DNA of 41,928 nt from JACQBY01 sp041486115 (GCA_041486115.1 JBGPKT010000007.1:1-41928); one strand, 5' to 3'; counted from the stretch's first letter, positions 1 to 8,771 are shown. A program made the numbers and translations. Notes: generated by a model not told the origin, from the letters alone.

Positions 1-1135
1 TCCGGAAATTTCCGATCTTAGCCTGAATGTTCGGAGTATTATTTTTCCACCAGAGGCTGCCGGGCCTGTAATTTTCTATAAAGGCCGCTCTGGCCTGGCT
101 CGCCAGACTCCATTTTTCAGCTTTCCGGTAGGTTTCGATGAGATCAATTTGAAAGGTCGGAGCCTCTTCGTGGGCGGGATAAAGCGTCAGAAAGGTTTCA
201 AAGGCCTGAACAGCTTCCGGAAATTTCCCCCGGTTTAAGTATAAATAACCCAGGGGCCGGTAAATTAAATACTCATAAGAGACATGGCCATGGAAATCAA
301 AATAATTTCTTGCTTTTGCCGCCCCGCCCGAGAAATCAAACGAGAGGACCGCCAGATGGAGAAGTTCTTTAATCTGAGCCCAGTTATACTCGGAAAGCGT
401 CTCAATATCAAGCGTGGAGACGCCTCCGTTCCCGCTGACCGCATACCGGTTTAAGGCGTTGACGACATGGTCGATGGTTTTCTGGTAATCTCCCATTTTA
501 AAAGCGGTCCAGCTGATTTTATAAGTAATGGTTTCCATCAATGCCCGGTTCGGACTGTTTTGCAGCGCTTTTAAGTAGGCTTCCGAGGCCTCGGGATATT
601 TCGCCTCTTCAAAATAAAACTCTCCGATCCGGAACATCGATTCCGAATAGTAACTGCTTTTAGGGTACCGTTTGACAAGGTCCTTGAGCAGGAGGGCGGC
701 CTTATTTTTGTTGTTTGCTTCGGAATATCCATGGGCCAGTTGATAAAGGATTTCGTCGTTTTCTCTATAGGAAGGAAACTGGGCCAGAATCTTTTCATAA
801 ACTCTCGCGGAAAACCGATGCGCTTCAGGTTTATTGAGAAGCCGTGGGTTTTTCTCCAGTTCTTCTTCTTCCATGGCCATGAGCAAATTGCCGAGCTGGT
901 GGAGCGCTTCGGTCTGCTGGACCGATTTAAAATCAACCTGATCCAGAAAGGTTTCATATTCCTTAAGGATTTCTTCCTGGTCGGGAGCCATTCTTTTGAC
1001 GGGGTTTTCGTCCAAAATTCCGGCCACCACCCGTTGGATTTTGTCGTCTTCTACCTTGCGCGAATAGGGCTCCGGAGAACATTGAATTCCGGTCAGACAG
1101 AAAAGCGAGATGATCATGAGGACAACGGGCTTCAA
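1..1135 (-). CDS. TPR-repeat protein, exported (3' end cut by window edge)
   Basis: An uninterrupted minus-strand frame runs to the window edge, about 378 codons so far. The N-terminus reads like a signal peptide (MKPVVLMIISLFCLTGIQC) and ends at a Cys, but GIQC is not a good lipobox, so a lipoprotein is only possible. The rest consists of helix pairs of tetratricopeptide type, for example around ALLLKDLVKRYPKSSYYSES, as found in envelope scaffold proteins. The chosen start is TTG at 1135-1133, sharing TTGA with the stop of the upstream TPR gene, which implies translational coupling. An in-frame ATG at 1117 is the alternative. No specific function can be assigned. Its partner is the other TPR protein encoded directly upstream. 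Confidence 0.8.
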   Translation of the reverse strand, partial: MKPVVLMIISLFCLTGIQCSPEPYSRKVEDDKIQRVVAGILDENPVKRMAPDQEEILKEYETFLDQVDFKSVQQTEALHQLGNLLMAMEEEELEKNPRLLNKPEAHRFSARVYEKILAQFPSYRENDEILYQLAHGYSEANNKNKAALLLKDLVKRYPKSSYYSESMFRIGEFYFEEAKYPEASEAYLKALQNSPNRALMETITYKISWTAFKMGDYQKTIDHVVNALNRYAVSGNGGVSTLDIETLSEYNWAQIKELLHLAVLSFDFSGGAAKARNYFDFHGHVSYEYLIYRPLGYLYLNRGKFPEAVQAFETFLTLYPAHEEAPTFQIDLIETYRKAEKWSLASQARAAFIENYRPGSLWWKNNTPNIQAKIGNFR

Positions 1136-2217
1136 GGGCGGCCCCCCCCCTTCCCGGTTTCAGATTTTTCCAGGATCAGGATTTTTGCCAGTTCAATGGC
1201 CGCCTGAACGGACTGCGCTTCCAAAATTTTTTGCTGGCGAGCCGCTTCTTCGCGGATAAATTGATCAAAGAGGCTGCGGATTTTACTTCTGACCGGTCCG
1301 ACCCGTGGATCGGGCGATCCAAAGACCGGAGGAAGGTTCCGGCGGATGTCGGAGGATTCCTGTATGTATCCGGGACGGGTCTGGGTGAGGGCGTCTTCCA
1401 TGTTTAAAAAGGAGGCGGCCCACTGGATCATTTGACGGCCATCAGGGTTTTCATCGATCCGGGCGAGAAGCCGCCGCCACTCCGGATCGGGGTTGTTAAA
1501 AATAAAGTCCCTGTTAAACGCCGCGGGCTGTTCCAGCTTTTTGATGAAGGTTTTCCCGGACTGGCTCTGCCGGTTATAGGTGTTCAGCGCCTTCTGATAG
1601 GTGTCAAGGGCTTTTCTATAAGCGAGAAGTTTTGAATAGCAAAAGCCAGTTCTTAACAGGTTTTCCTGGGCATATTCTCCTTCGGGAAATTCCGAGAGGA
1701 GATCTTCCAGCAGGGCGATGGCTTTAACATACTCTTCCATTTCCATGAAACTCCAGGCATTTCCGAACCTTGCTTTTTCTTCGAACCCGGGTTCCTGTTC
1801 AATAGTGGTGAATTCTTCCATCGCCTCTTTTGGGCGTTTTTGTTCTAAAAAAATGAATCCCAGCGTCGCATGGACTTCTTTCTTTAACTCTTGAGAAGTC
1901 TTGTTGGATTCCAAAAGGGAATTGAAAGTTTGAATAGCGGAATAGCCGTCTCCGTTCCGGAAGAAATTTAAGCCGTTTTCATATTTCAAGAGGCCGGGGT
2001 CGGCCAGAGTCGCCTCAAACGGAGGGGCCTGCGCTTCCACCCGGTAGCGGTCAATCTGAACTTTAAATTCCGACAGAAGTTTGGAGGATGCCTCCGGGAA
2101 TTCCTGAGTTTTTCCGGGCGATTCGCACAGGATAAGAATAAAGGGGAGAATAAGTAGAAAAAACTTCAATCGGTCAAAGAGAATCTGTCGAAATAATAAG
2201 AGGATGCTAATGCCCAA
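1132..2217 (-). CDS. TPR-repeat protein with signal sequence
   Basis: 361 residues. A hydrophobic segment at about residues 17-32 suggests export or a membrane anchor. Residues 70-220 hold TPR-like helices (for example FLEQKRPKEAMEEFTTIEQE and FCYSKLLAYRKALDTYQKAL). The C-terminal third is charged and helical. It is the first gene of a two-gene minus-strand unit and its TGA overlaps the start of the next TPR gene. A run of nine G (minus strand, 1150-1142) lies just before the stop and within the ribosome-binding region of the downstream gene. Residues about 296-306 (VFGSPDP region) are encoded by a copy of the 31-bp dispersed repeat. Function unknown; an envelope scaffold or assembly factor is the usual role of such proteins. 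Confidence 0.8.
   Translation of the reverse strand: MGISILLLFRQILFDRLKFFLLILPFILILCESPGKTQEFPEASSKLLSEFKVQIDRYRVEAQAPPFEATLADPGLLKYENGLNFFRNGDGYSAIQTFNSLLESNKTSQELKKEVHATLGFIFLEQKRPKEAMEEFTTIEQEPGFEEKARFGNAWSFMEMEEYVKAIALLEDLLSEFPEGEYAQENLLRTGFCYSKLLAYRKALDTYQKALNTYNRQSQSGKTFIKKLEQPAAFNRDFIFNNPDPEWRRLLARIDENPDGRQMIQWAASFLNMEDALTQTRPGYIQESSDIRRNLPPVFGSPDPRVGPVRSKIRSLFDQFIREEAARQQKILEAQSVQAAIELAKILILEKSETGKGGGRP
1142..1150. repeat. C9/G9 homopolymer at a gene junction
   Basis: Nine consecutive C on the plus strand (G on the coding strand) encode the Gly-rich end of the TPR protein and sit 6-15 bases upstream of the next gene's TTG start. Slippage would change the C-terminus and the coupled stop/start. 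It could also be an assembly-error site. Confidence 0.7.
1300..1330 (+). repeat. 31-bp palindromic repeat, copy 1 (inside TPR gene)
   Basis: The core GGATCGGGCGATCC is followed by AAAGACCGGA and preceded by GACCCGT. The copy differs at two of 31 positions from the copy at 27755-27785. Read on the coding (minus) strand it specifies PVFGSPDP in the C-terminal part of the TPR protein. Confidence 0.8.
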
Positions 2218-2297
2218 AATTAGATTAAGAGGATTGTCGGGTACGTGATCAGAGTATCGTAAATCCTTTAAAAAATCAAATCATTAAACCATTTTCG

Positions 2298-2326
2298 TTG
2301 TGTGTGAAAAACAGGTCTGCTATGAT
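2298..2326 (+). promoter_or_regulatory. sigma70-type promoter for glcD
   Basis: TTGTGT (2298-2303) and TATGAT (2321-2326) are separated by 17 bases. The expected transcription start is about 2332-2334, which coincides with the ATG at 2333, so the mRNA could be leaderless. No Shine-Dalgarno sequence precedes either candidate start. Confidence 0.5.
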
Positions 2327-2332
2327 AAAACC

Positions 2333-3709
2333 ATGTTGACGGGCCGGCAATTAAAACTTCTCGAGGGGATTCTTCCGAAGCCCCGGATGTCTGCTGAACC
2401 TGAAGATCTGATCTGTTACGCATTTGATGCCACTCAAACCGAACTTCTCCCCGAGGCGGTGGTTTTCCCCGTTACGGCGGAAGAAGTGTCGAAAATATTA
2501 ATCTTTGCGAATCAGGAAAACATTCCAGTGGTCCCCCGCGGAATGGGGAGCGGATTCACTGGAGGAGCGGTTCCGGTAAAAGGGGGGATCGTCCTTTCGC
2601 TTGAACGAATGAACCGGATAATCCGAATTGATGAAGAAAATCTGACGGCAGAGGTCGAACCGGGAGTGATCACGGGAGCCTTGCAGGAAAAAGTCAAAGG
2701 AAAAGGGCTCTATTACCCGCCGGATCCTTCAAGTTCGGATTTTTGCACGCTTGGCGGGAATATTGCCGAAGGGGCTTCGGGGCCTCACTCTGTAAAGTAT
2801 GGGGGGACGAGAGATTATGTCCTAGGCCTCGAAGTGGTTCTCCCTACAGGGGAGATAATCCAAACCGGCGGACAATCCGTTAAAAGGACGGTAGGTTATG
2901 ACCTGACCCGGCTCATGGTCGGTTCCGAGGGGACACTGGGAGTGGTCACCCGGGCGCTTTTGAAACTCCTCCCCCACCCTGAATATCAACAGAGCCTTCT
3001 GGCGGTTTTCCCTTCAATTGAAACTGCCGCCCGGACCATTTCCGAGATCGTCCGTTCAAAAATAAGGCCTTCTGTCCTGGAATACATGGATGACGCCTCT
3101 TTAAAGATTGTAGAAGCCCATGTCCGTTTCGGACTTCCGGAAGAGGCCAAATCTATTTTAATGATTGAAACCGATGGAAACAAGAACGCGGCCCTTGAAG
3201 AAGCCGATCAGATTGCGCTGGTTTGCCGCCAACATGGCGCCATTTCCATAAAGATGGCCAGAGATGAAATGGAAAAGAAAGAAATCTGGAAAGCGAGGAA
3301 GGCCCTCTCGCAATCCCTTTATAAGCTCAAGCCTTCAAAAATCAATGAAGACATCGTGGTCCCGCGAAGTCAGATCTCCCGGATGGTCTCGGGATTAAAT
3401 GAACTCTCGCAAAAATATCGGCTCATCATTGTCAGCTTCGGACATGCGGGAGAAGGAAATTTGCATGTCAATATCATGACCGATCAAAAAAATAAAACAG
3501 AATGGGATAATGCCCAGCGGGCGGTTAAAGAGATCTTTGAGCTGACTATTCGTTTGGGAGGTTCTTTATCCGGAGAGCATGGGATCGGCCTGTCCAAATC
3601 TCCCTATTTGTCTCTCGAAATGGACCAGAGTTCGATTCAGTTGCTTAAAAATATCAAGCGGGCGTTCGATCCCAACGGCATATTAAACCCGGGCAAAATC
3701 TTTGTCTAA
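2333..3709 (+). CDS. glcD: FAD-linked oxidase, GlcD/D-lactate dehydrogenase type
   Basis: About 458 residues, normal for the glycolate oxidase GlcD / D-2-hydroxyacid dehydrogenase family of the vanillyl-alcohol-oxidase fold. Seen are the FAD-binding PP-loop region (PRGMGSGFTGGAVPVKGG), the second FAD segment (GGNIAEGASGPHSVKYGGTR), the C-terminal substrate and metal His motif (FGHAGEGNLHVNIM) and the typical SGEHGIGLSK near the end. Such enzymes oxidise glycolate or D-lactate and pass electrons to a partner Fe-S protein or quinone. No glcE or glcF lies beside it, so substrate and electron acceptor are open. An in-frame GTG at 2300 would add 11 residues that lie over the putative promoter, so ATG 2333 is preferred. 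It is a single-gene unit followed directly by a repeat element. Confidence 0.88.
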   Translation: MLTGRQLKLLEGILPKPRMSAEPEDLICYAFDATQTELLPEAVVFPVTAEEVSKILIFANQENIPVVPRGMGSGFTGGAVPVKGGIVLSLERMNRIIRIDEENLTAEVEPGVITGALQEKVKGKGLYYPPDPSSSDFCTLGGNIAEGASGPHSVKYGGTRDYVLGLEVVLPTGEIIQTGGQSVKRTVGYDLTRLMVGSEGTLGVVTRALLKLLPHPEYQQSLLAVFPSIETAARTISEIVRSKIRPSVLEYMDDASLKIVEAHVRFGLPEEAKSILMIETDGNKNAALEEADQIALVCRQHGAISIKMARDEMEKKEIWKARKALSQSLYKLKPSKINEDIVVPRSQISRMVSGLNELSQKYRLIIVSFGHAGEGNLHVNIMTDQKNKTEWDNAQRAVKEIFELTIRLGGSLSGEHGIGLSKSPYLSLEMDQSSIQLLKNIKRAFDPNGILNPGKIFV

Positions 3710-3836
3710 GGTGAAGCAAGGGGCACGGGGGGCGAATGTTGACACGAGAAAGTGGCAACAAGTCATGAGCGCCGCCGAGACAGTGAGGCGGCCGGATCAT
3801 TGAGTGAATTTTATGAAGGCCCCCCGATATTATAAT
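3710..3836 (+). repeat. GC-rich inverted-repeat element, copy A
   Basis: It starts on the base after the glcD stop codon with GGTGAAG, then GGGGCACGGGGGGC, and ends with AAGGCCCCCCGATATTATAAT. The GGGGGGC and GCCCCCC arms can pair. An internal stem GCCGCC/GGCGGC lies at about 3769-3792. Copy B inside suhB shares both ends but lacks about 65 internal bases. The right end holds a perfect TATAAT (3831-3836) pointing toward the next gene. Confidence 0.75.
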
Positions 3837-3883
3837 GAGGGGAAGGGTTGGCGCAAAACGACAAGCGGGAGTGTATAAAGTTC

Positions 3884-4063
3884 ATGATGAAAGATGAAAT
3901 AGAATCCTGCAGAGGCCAAAATGTTGAAGTCATGGCTAACGGGATTCTTTATAAAGGAAAGCTGATCGGCGCCTCGGAGGAAAGCTTGACCCTTCAGACC
4001 CTCCTTCAATGGGTAGAGTTACCGATGGAACAGGTATCCTCGATCCGGAGGAGCGGCGGGTAA
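3884..4063 (+). CDS. small Sm-like-fold protein upstream of site-2 protease
   Basis: 59 residues from ATG 3884, or 71 if TTG 3848 is used. The sequence GQNVEVMANGILYKGKLIGA, then a short strand pattern and VELPMEQVSSIR, reads as five short beta strands with the turn glycines of an Sm/Hfq-like barrel. This is my inference from pattern, not a recognised family. The stop TAA overlaps the ATG of the site-2 protease gene (TAATG at 4061-4065), so the two are probably translated together. The −10 hexamer at the end of repeat copy A would place the transcript start near 3843, which favours the ATG start. Function unknown; it may assist or regulate the protease. Confidence 0.6.
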   Translation: MMKDEIESCRGQNVEVMANGILYKGKLIGASEESLTLQTLLQWVELPMEQVSSIRRSGG

Positions 4064-5007
4064 TGGAAGAGAACATGCCGGCTCCGGAGATCCCTGAAGC
4101 GAATAAGAAAGACTCCGACCTTTCGACGTTTGGATCGGTCGGTTCAAAGACCCAGTGGATCAGTGGATCCAAAGACCAGAAAGTGGGGCTGGCCCTTTTC
4201 CTTTTTGTTCTCACGCTGATCACCACCCTTTATGCCGGAGCGTTTCTATCCGGGGCCGATCCTCTGGGCCATCCGCTGGAGATTGCGCTGGGAATTCCCT
4301 TTTCATTGACCTTGATGTTTATATTGCTTTCACATGAACTGGGGCATTACTTCGCTTCGCGGTATTACGGGGTCGATGCTTCGCTCCCTTATTTTATACC
4401 TGCGCCGCCCTATCCTTTTATCATCGGCACCTTCGGTGCCTTTATCAGAATACGCTCTCCCATTGTTCACAAAAAAGCGCTGTTTGACATTGCCGTTGCC
4501 GGCCCGATTGCCGGTTTTATCCTCTCCTGTTTGGCCCTGTTGATCGGAATCCCGCTGTCCGACGTGACGGTCAAGCCTCCCGGCGCGCAGGATATCTCTT
4601 TCGGGAGTTCTCCCATTTTTTATTTTTTTGTGAATCAATTGATCGGATCATTGCCGCAGGGGTATTACATCGATTTAAATCCGATCGCTTTTGCCGGCTG
4701 GCTGGGACTTTTTATTACCTGCCTGAACCTGATTCCGGTCGGTCAGCTGGACGGAGGACATCTGGCTTACGCCTTATTCGGAAAAAAACACCGAACCATA
4801 TCGGTCATGACCATTATTTTGCTTATTTTCACAGGTTTCTTAGGCTGGCCGGGATGGTGGGTCTGGGGGGTACTGGGGGCTTTGATCGGGCTTCGGCATC
4901 CCCCTCTGGCAGATCAGGAAATCCGTTTAAATAAAACCCGTATTGCGATCGGATGGATAGCTTTGTTTATTTTTATCGGAACGTTTATCCCGGTCCCTTT
5001 TTCCTGA
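4063..5007 (+). CDS. M50-family site-2 protease, membrane metalloprotease
   Basis: 314 residues from the ATG that overlaps the upstream stop. An in-frame upstream ATG (4009) would lie inside the preceding gene and lacks a good ribosome site, whereas GGAGGAGCGGCGGG precedes 4063. About six to seven membrane segments are visible. The zinc site HELGH is at residues 91-95 and the third-ligand motif NLIPVGQLDGG at 222-232. The architecture is like the FtsH-independent, PDZ-lacking S2P branch (plant EGY-like) that cleaves substrates within the membrane. The cytosolic N-terminal tail, residues 21-40 (FGSVGSKTQWISGSKDQ), is encoded by two degenerate tandem copies of the 31-bp repeat. Transcribed with the small upstream protein; converges on the regulator gene. 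Confidence 0.88.
   Translation: MEENMPAPEIPEANKKDSDLSTFGSVGSKTQWISGSKDQKVGLALFLFVLTLITTLYAGAFLSGADPLGHPLEIALGIPFSLTLMFILLSHELGHYFASRYYGVDASLPYFIPAPPYPFIIGTFGAFIRIRSPIVHKKALFDIAVAGPIAGFILSCLALLIGIPLSDVTVKPPGAQDISFGSSPIFYFFVNQLIGSLPQGYYIDLNPIAFAGWLGLFITCLNLIPVGQLDGGHLAYALFGKKHRTISVMTIILLIFTGFLGWPGWWVWGVLGALIGLRHPPLADQEIRLNKTRIAIGWIALFIFIGTFIPVPFS
4125..4180 (+). repeat. two degenerate tandem copies of the 31-bp repeat
   Basis: The first unit (about 4125-4155) reads TTTGGATCGGTCGGTTCAAA, then GACC. The second (about 4150-4180) reads GTGGATCAGTGGATCC, then AAAGACCAGA. Both match the consensus imperfectly and encode part of the protease N-terminal tail. Confidence 0.6.
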
Positions 5008-5014
5008 TGAGGCG

Positions 5015-6562
5015 TCAACAGTTGTTCAGCAGCGCAAAAGCCCGAAGTTTTGAAGCCGCTCCGTTTTCCGGCTGGCCATTTCCGACTTGAAGGTGTTCAA
5101 GAAGTTTTTCCAGTCCGACTCTATCCAGTAGAGAGAGAAATGTATTAATGATGTCGGTGTCAAATTGGATTCCGGCATATTTTTGAAGCTCTTCTTTCAT
5201 GTTTTCCAGTGAAAGGGCTTTTCGATAAACCCGGTTGCCGATCATTGAGTCGACCGTATCGGCAACCGCGATGATTCTCCCTCCCAGCGGAATCTCCTCT
5301 CCTTTTAATCCCCGGGGATATCCCGATCCGTTCCACCATTCATGGTGGGAATAGACCGATTCAAGAATATGAAGAGGAAAATCAATCGGGCGGAGAATCT
5401 TAACTCCGTTTGCCGGGTGTTCCCGCATGATGACCGTTTCAAGATCGTCCAGTTTTCCCGGTTTCTGGAGCACATTATCCTGAATCCCTATTTTTCCGAT
5501 ATCGTGTAAAAGGGCTGAAATCGAAATATCTTCGATCATTTTGCTGGAAAGTTTCATTTCCATGCAAAGGAGCCGTGACATTTTTGAGACTCTTGCGGAA
5601 TGGCCCTGTGTATAAAGATCTTTGACCTCCATGGCTGTTAATAAAGCCTCGATGGTTTTAACATAATTATTAAAAAGTTTTTCATAAAGCGTCGCGTTTT
5701 CAATAGCCACTGCCGCCTGGCCTGACATGATCGACACGAGGTCCACATCGCTTGCGGTAAAAGGGGGCGATTCGTTTAATTTGGAGGCGTTGAGAACCCC
5801 GATGACCTTTTCATTAAATACCAGAGGAACGGTTAGAGAGGAAGTGATCTTCTCATTTTTTAAAAATTGGCTGAGTTCAGGATCTTCGGTCTGGGCTTTC
5901 TGAATGAGAACGGGTTCTTTGGTCTGGGCGACCTTTCCGGAAACCCACTCTCCGACCTTCTTTTTTAGCAATTCCGGAAGAATTTTGTCAAATCCGGCAT
6001 GCGCTTTAACCGTGAGTTCCTGTCCATCGGGATCGAGGAGCATAATCGATGCCCTGTCGGCTTTGGTCTCTTTCAGGGTGATCTCCACAATTTTTGGAAG
6101 AAGTTGTTCGAGATGAATTTCATTCATGAGCGACCGGTTGATCTCAAAGAGGCCCATATAAGATTTCAGCCTCATATTTTCTTTCACCATATCGTTCATT
6201 TCCGAGGCGTAGCGGATCGATTTTAAAAGCTCTTCTTCGGTAAAAGGCTTCAAAACAAATCCGAGAGCCCCTTGTTTCATGGCTTCGATAGCGGTCTGAA
6301 TTGTCCCATGGCCGGTCATAATGACAATCACCATTTGGGGCTGGATCTGTTTGATGGTTTTGATCAATTCCAGGCCGCTGATTCCGGGCATTCTCACATC
6401 GGATAAAATGAGGTCGAAAGCCTCTTTCTGGCAGAGTCCGATCGCCTCATTTCCCTGCGAGACGGTCTTGACGTCGTATCCCGCGCTTGATAAAAAACGC
6501 CGGCAGAGCTCAACGATCACGACTTCATCGTCAACCACCAGAACTTTCTTTCTGCTGACCAC
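5015..6562 (-). CDS. response regulator: REC-GAF-HD-GYP
   Basis: 515 residues. The receiver domain spans residues 5-120, with acidic pocket D11/D12, phospho-acceptor D55 and K105. A GAF domain follows at about 145-295, and an HD-GYP phosphodiesterase domain at about 300-480, with HD at 353-354 and HHEWWNGSGYP at 406-416. HD-GYP domains hydrolyse cyclic di-GMP to pGpG/GMP, so phosphorylation and a GAF ligand would control c-di-GMP breakdown. It follows the histidine kinase gene by 30 bases on the same strand, so the two are very probably cognate. A PilZ-domain protein, a typical c-di-GMP receptor, is encoded elsewhere in the window (33743-34144). Confidence 0.93.
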   Translation of the reverse strand: MVSRKKVLVVDDEVVIVELCRRFLSSAGYDVKTVSQGNEAIGLCQKEAFDLILSDVRMPGISGLELIKTIKQIQPQMVIVIMTGHGTIQTAIEAMKQGALGFVLKPFTEEELLKSIRYASEMNDMVKENMRLKSYMGLFEINRSLMNEIHLEQLLPKIVEITLKETKADRASIMLLDPDGQELTVKAHAGFDKILPELLKKKVGEWVSGKVAQTKEPVLIQKAQTEDPELSQFLKNEKITSSLTVPLVFNEKVIGVLNASKLNESPPFTASDVDLVSIMSGQAAVAIENATLYEKLFNNYVKTIEALLTAMEVKDLYTQGHSARVSKMSRLLCMEMKLSSKMIEDISISALLHDIGKIGIQDNVLQKPGKLDDLETVIMREHPANGVKILRPIDFPLHILESVYSHHEWWNGSGYPRGLKGEEIPLGGRIIAVADTVDSMIGNRVYRKALSLENMKEELQKYAGIQFDTDIINTFLSLLDRVGLEKLLEHLQVGNGQPENGAASKLRAFALLNNC

Positions 6563-6592
6563 CTGTTTTTCCTTTCCTGTTAGCGTTTCTTC

Positions 6593-8764
6593 TTATGAAA
6601 CGGGAAGTTTGATTTTAAACGTCGTCCCCCTGCCGGGCGTGCTTTGAACCTCTATCTGGCCCCCATGCCGCTCAATGATTCCATAACTGACCGGCAGGCC
6701 GAGTCCTGTTCCCAGCTTTTCTCCTTTGGTCGTATAAAAGGGTTCAAAGATATGGGCCATCACATCCGGGGTCATTCCGGTTCCGTTATCCGAGCAGGTC
6801 ATTTCGAGGAATTGAGACATCTGCTCTTCATTTAAGTCTTCTTCCCCGATTTTTTCTCCGATCCCTTTTCTGACGTAAAGCACATTGGTCTTAATATAAA
6901 GTTTACCTCCTTTTGGCATGGAGTCAAATGCGTTTTTAATTAAATTAATAAAGACCTGCTTCATCTGATCGATATCGACGGAGATCATTGGGAGAGGATC
7001 CTTGTACTGCTCGATCAGCTCAATATTGGAAACCTGGGCCTGATGGCGGACCAGGACCAGCGTCGACTTCAGGACCTCGTTGATATTGGTCGGCTCTCTT
7101 TTCGGTTCTCTCTGGCGGGCAAAGTCCAGGAGCGAACGAACAATCGTCCGGGTCCTCAGGGCTTCGCTTTCGATCACTCTGACATCCCGCTTTTTGGGGT
7201 CGGCATCGTCCATGTCTTTTAATAAGAGGGAGGCAAAACCCAAAATACCGGTCAGGGGGTTATTGATTTCATGGGCCACGGAAGTCGCCAGCTCGCCGAT
7301 TGATGAAAGCTTTGCCGCCTGAGTCAGCTGCTGTACCTGTGTTTTTTTCAATTCATGCATCTGGGATTCGACGAGCTGATAAAGCCGGGCGTTTTCAAGG
7401 GTGGTTCCGGTCTGGGCGCTGATAATTTCAATGATCTGCAGATCGAGGCCGGTAAAGTAGTCCCCTGATTTTTTAGGTCCGAAGAAATAGATGCCGATTA
7501 ATTTTTCTTCGCTGTAGAGGGGGCTGATCAGGTTGATTTTTCTTTTATCCATTTCTTCAATGATGGCCTCGTCCCGAGGAAGAGGCTGATGGGAGTCGAG
7601 GAGGCTTTCATAGACCAGCAGGGCCCTGTTTCTTTGCTCCAGGTTTTCGACAATCCGGTTTTTGAAAGAAAGTGGCGTTAAATCTTCCAATCCTTTATGC
7701 ATTCTGAGGGAATATTGGTTCTGCTTTTCGTCAATCAGGAATATCCCCATCCTTTCAAGATCAAAATGGTCCATGATAATCATCTGGACAGACTGGAGGA
7801 TCTTGTTTAAATCAACGATGGAATGGATTTTACGGTTTAATTCGGTTAAAAGCTGCTGGGGGTCGTAATTTTTCTTATAAAAAATCCGATCCGTTCCTTT
7901 TTCAATCAGCCGTTTTGCAGGGTCAAAGCCCACGCCCAGAATAATCGATCCGATCAAAATGACGGCCAATTCTCCACTTGAACGATCAAGATTTAGAGCG
8001 ACGAGAAAAAGGGTGACGCAGTAAAGGGAAACCGTGGCGACCAAAAACACGGTATAGGCCAGATTTTTGCTAAAGGGTGACCGGATGTCCATCAACCGGT
8101 GGCGGAGAATCGCGTAACTAATCGTGGTGACCATAATCAGGGTGAATACCGGTCCGCACCAGTTCAGCCCGAATATCCCGAACGTCGGAAGGGTTAAATT
8201 GGTGATCAGGCCGAGATTTGCCGAAACAAAGGTGCCGAAAAGTACAAATTGAATCTGGGTCTTTTTTAATCCCGAGGCATATTGTTGTTTCCGGTATAAT
8301 CGGAAGAAGGCCCAGATAAAATAGGCCGGGATCATCAGGGTATAGAGAAAATAGGCGGGGCCAAAAACAATCTGGTGCTCCTCGCCGGGATCCACCGTGA
8401 CGGTTTCTATGACGCCATTGGGGAGAAAAGTCAGAAGGGCCATCAGAATTCCAACGCCATAGATCGATCCGTGGATTTTTAGATTGAACGTCATTATTTT
8501 ATTGGGAAAGACGTAAGTGAAGATCAGAAACATCGTCACAATTAAAATCGGGGGGACATACAAGATTCTTGCCCAAATGAGAGCCGATTGGGGCGTGTCG
8601 ACAAACCGGAAGGAGGCCATAGACAGCGCCCATAAGGCGATGCCAAAGACAATAAAACTAAAGTAAAGATGAACTGACCGTTTCTGGGCGCGTAAAAAAA
8701 CGATCATCCCGAAAACGATATTAAAAAGAGCCACAAGAATATTTAAAGCATTTTTGATATCCAA
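6593..8764 (-). CDS. sensor histidine kinase with 7TM sensor and GAF domain
   Basis: 723 residues. Seven membrane helices fill residues 1-225, in the style of the histidine-kinase N-terminal 7TM domain. Two more hydrophobic segments lie at about 235-280 and a GAF domain at about 305-460. The H-box SVAHEINNPLTGILGF contains phospho-acceptor His498. The ATPase domain has the N box (NLIKNAFDSM, 607-616), G1 (DNGTGM), F box (FEPFYTTK) and G2 (GTGLGL, 685-690). All catalytic boxes look intact. Middle gene of an operon: 7 bases after the acyl-ACP-reductase-like gene and 30 before the HD-GYP regulator. The signal is unknown; a membrane or lipid cue would fit the neighbouring lipid-type enzyme. Confidence 0.93.
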   Translation of the reverse strand: MDIKNALNILVALFNIVFGMIVFLRAQKRSVHLYFSFIVFGIALWALSMASFRFVDTPQSALIWARILYVPPILIVTMFLIFTYVFPNKIMTFNLKIHGSIYGVGILMALLTFLPNGVIETVTVDPGEEHQIVFGPAYFLYTLMIPAYFIWAFFRLYRKQQYASGLKKTQIQFVLFGTFVSANLGLITNLTLPTFGIFGLNWCGPVFTLIMVTTISYAILRHRLMDIRSPFSKNLAYTVFLVATVSLYCVTLFLVALNLDRSSGELAVILIGSIILGVGFDPAKRLIEKGTDRIFYKKNYDPQQLLTELNRKIHSIVDLNKILQSVQMIIMDHFDLERMGIFLIDEKQNQYSLRMHKGLEDLTPLSFKNRIVENLEQRNRALLVYESLLDSHQPLPRDEAIIEEMDKRKINLISPLYSEEKLIGIYFFGPKKSGDYFTGLDLQIIEIISAQTGTTLENARLYQLVESQMHELKKTQVQQLTQAAKLSSIGELATSVAHEINNPLTGILGFASLLLKDMDDADPKKRDVRVIESEALRTRTIVRSLLDFARQREPKREPTNINEVLKSTLVLVRHQAQVSNIELIEQYKDPLPMISVDIDQMKQVFINLIKNAFDSMPKGGKLYIKTNVLYVRKGIGEKIGEEDLNEEQMSQFLEMTCSDNGTGMTPDVMAHIFEPFYTTKGEKLGTGLGLPVSYGIIERHGGQIEVQSTPGRGTTFKIKLPVS

Positions 8765-8771
8765 AGGGCCC

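Noticed and set aside
571..957. 128-codon open frame on the minus strand
   Set aside because: It is a shadow of the TPR gene read in another frame; composition is Arg/Ser/Pro-rich without family pattern.
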